From Parascedosporium putredinis (taxonomy: Eukaryota > Ascomycota > Sordariomycetes > Microascales > Microascaceae): 64,000 nucleotides of DNA. The DNA lies in assembly GCA_949357655.1 (NCBI GenBank), contig CASHTG010000009.1, positions 62,001 to 126,000 on the forward strand. The letters are read 5' to 3'. The notes under the pieces are model-generated. The model searched no databases. It had not been told where the DNA came from and saw only the letters and a program-made list of their open reading frames with translations. Shown here in pieces: positions 61,726 through 64,000 of this stretch (position 1 is its first letter; every line of letters begins with the position of its first letter). A program made the translations under genes and the position numbers.

Positions 61726-64000
61726 TTTGGATGTCGAAAGTTCAGGAAGGACAGAGAACTTGGGTGCAAGTTCGCCTGAAGAAAGAAATGAAGAAGGAAA
61801 AAAACAATTGGGAGATGCCACCAAATACTGTGATGAGTCGACTACCTTTTGACAGTCGGGTAGACGTCTGCTAGAGAGGGTTTGGGCGCGAAAGAATCGG
61901 CAGTCCACTCCCCGTGATCCCCTCTAAGAGGTTGTCCGGAGAGGTGCTTCGAACCTCCCCGCACTCCGTCGACAGACGAGGAAAACCAATCGGTTAGAGG
62001 GCTATTGTAGCCTCTGTTCTCCGATTTATCGGACAGTCGTATATGAGTAAGTCGAAGGGCGATTGGGGTTCGTCGTTCTAGATACGGCGAGATGACGCTT
62101 GGGCTGGTCCGAGCCGGCGTCAAGGCAACGCAGGAAACTGATGCAGACAGAGGGGCTAAACAGGTTGAAGCCTACGGCGAAGAGAAGGCGAGGTAATAAG
62201 ATCTGTTAAGATCTATTGATGTTGGACCTCGCTGCAACTGATCGACAGGCGGTGGATAAAGAAGGGAAGAAAAAAATTGAATCGCTGTGTGGGTGTGATG
62301 AGGAAGGAGAAAATTGAGATGGTTCTGTTTGGGAAACGGAGGTGTGGAAGAGGAGAGGGCAAAACATAAAAAAAAAAAAAAATTATGAACGATATTCGGC
62401 TGATGGGGAAGGAGGAGACACTAGCACGGAGTACTAGTCAACCCTCCGAAGGAAGGGAAAATCTGGTGTACCTGGTTCCCACTCCAGCCGACAGCTCCGG
62501 ATTGGATAGCCCCAGGTTACAGCAGTGTGACAGCTCTCCAATTCAGAGATGTAGAAGCCGAGTTGTTGTTTCCGTTAATAACTCCTTCCTCGTACACCTA
62601 AATATTATAGAGGGCAAGAGGAGAAGAAAAGAAGAAAGGGATGAGGAAAAGATGATGAGCGACAAGTTAGTTTGCGTTGATGAACATTCAAAAGGGGAGG
62701 TTTGGCAGGGTGCTAAGGAAGGGGATGGGGCGGGTTGAGAAAATGTGAGTTGACCATGTGCTAGTAGTATGTGGCATCCACCCATTCAACACCAAAAGAG
62801 AAAAAAAAAAAAAAAAAAACTGCATAAGAAGAGTCTTGGGCCGGTACTTCACACTCGAACGGTGGATTAGAGGAATATACTCTGTAGTAGAGTAAAAGTG
62901 GGTACAGTACTGAGAATTGAGGTGTCTGAGGTGGACCACACCTGGACACACTGGATCAATTGAAGAGAGGACAACGGCCAGACAAGTTGGGGTTCATTAT
63001 TAGTCATTGGTTCATCGGCTTCAGCACTGTTCAGCGCTCCTTGCGTCTCATCAATTGAACTGCTGTTTGTACCTCGCCGCCAGTGTCTCCCGGCATGAGG
63101 GCATTGGTAGAGTCGGCTATTAGGCTTCGACTTGGCCTTGACCTCAAGTCATTCATCGTAATATTACGCACGGGTACGGGCAGCACTGGTCATGGTTTTC
63201 TTTTTCTAGCTTCCTTCCAGCCCCTCAGACACCACTAGGTCTAGATGGAACCTCATCACGAGATCCGGGGTTTCCTGGCTGTCTTTGGGATCATGTTGGG
63301 AGAGCCATCCATGTATCGGAAGAAAGAAGTTCCCGAAAAGCAATGCTGGCCTGCAATTACCGACCGCGCTGGAGCTTTTAGAGCGCGCTGTTCGCCACTC
63401 TGCAGCGCCCCCATAGTGTAGATCCTGACACCTTCCAGCGCAACTTAATGTTTGCTGACAAGACACCCATCAGCCTTTGATCAATGATCCGTTCTTTTTC
63501 TTTTATTCTTTTTCAGCACCCTTGCCCCTGCGAAAACAGCACACACTGCTGGCAATCACGACGAAATGTCGAGCATCTTTCACTTTTGATGGATCGTATC
63601 GGTGGAAGGGGGATGGATTGCTGCTGCCGCCGGACTAGCCCCACCAAGGAAGTACCTCGGGCCCGTTCTACGCACCACCCGACAGTATTACGCTGTGCTC
63701 TTCCCACTTGAGCTCCACTAATTCTAAATGGGGGTCGAGAAAGATCAATGATGCATCATCCGATGGACTGAGGCACTCTGAGAAGAACCTATGAGCTCTG
63801 CATCGCGAAAGATGAAAGGGGGCGTGACCCTGAATATGATTATGGGACCCTCGGATCGATCTGAAGGGTACGTAGGGACCAAAGGAAACAGGCTACTACC
63901 GTTTGGCTTTGTCTGCACGACCTTCGTCCCAGAGGTTAAGAATCAATTGATATTATACTCTAGCTTTTCTAGCCGCACATTAACCAAATGAAAGTACTAT
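61726..64000. other. right-edge region, promoter of the La-motif gene
   Basis: The part next to 61725 should contain the leader and promoter of the La-motif gene. It holds poly-A runs near 62366-62381 and 62800-62818, and short frames without recognisable content. A gene cut by the right edge cannot be excluded. Confidence 0.4.

Overview
This is nuclear DNA from a filamentous ascomycete (Pezizomycotina). The evidence is single-copy eukaryotic housekeeping genes with short GT..AG introns (59-179 nt), a Zn2Cys6 regulator, CT-rich promoters, and proteins of recognisable filamentous-fungal type. I saw no rRNA, tRNA, CRISPR array or intact transposon. The species cannot be fixed from sequence alone.

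Layout. 1-13 kb is compact: mitochondrial ribosomal protein uL2m (+), a PAP2-type lipid phosphatase (+), the casein kinase 2 regulatory subunit (-), RIC1 (-), and the THO-complex WD40 protein TEX1/THO3 (+), which is divergent from RIC1. 14.6-21.1 kb holds a Zn2Cys6 transcription factor (+) convergent with a PHO84-type phosphate transporter (-). 23.9-25.5 kb has a four-exon gene for a protein I do not recognise. 27.6-28.5 kb has a small C2H2 zinc-finger regulator (-). Its 5' side faces about 15.8 kb without any convincing gene (28.46-44.25 kb). 44.3-48.8 kb carries the splicing-factor genes PRP31 (-) and CLF1 (+), head to head with 613 bp between start codons. 52-54.2 kb holds a charged, low-complexity protein of DUF3824 type (-). 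59.2-61.7 kb holds a La-motif RNA-binding protein of SRO9/LARP type (-). The rest is intergenic.

Theme. Many of the housekeeping genes serve RNA: PRP31 (U4/U6 snRNP), CLF1 (NineTeen-complex-associated HAT protein), TEX1 (THO/mRNA export), the La-motif protein and uL2m. RIC1, CK2-beta, the lipid phosphatase and the phosphate carrier serve trafficking, signalling, lipid and nutrient functions. I see no biosynthetic cluster or defence system.

Main caveat. Ten of the thirteen genes only give a full-length protein if reading-frame breaks are bridged. I count 29 break sites. Each can be explained by the loss of one or two bases, nearly always in a mononucleotide run. When these are counted, every exon phase closes exactly. 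Because the broken genes include normally essential ones and all are otherwise well conserved, I read this as homopolymer under-calling in the assembly and not as gene decay. Coordinates below are the real window coordinates; protein lengths are estimates with the breaks bridged.
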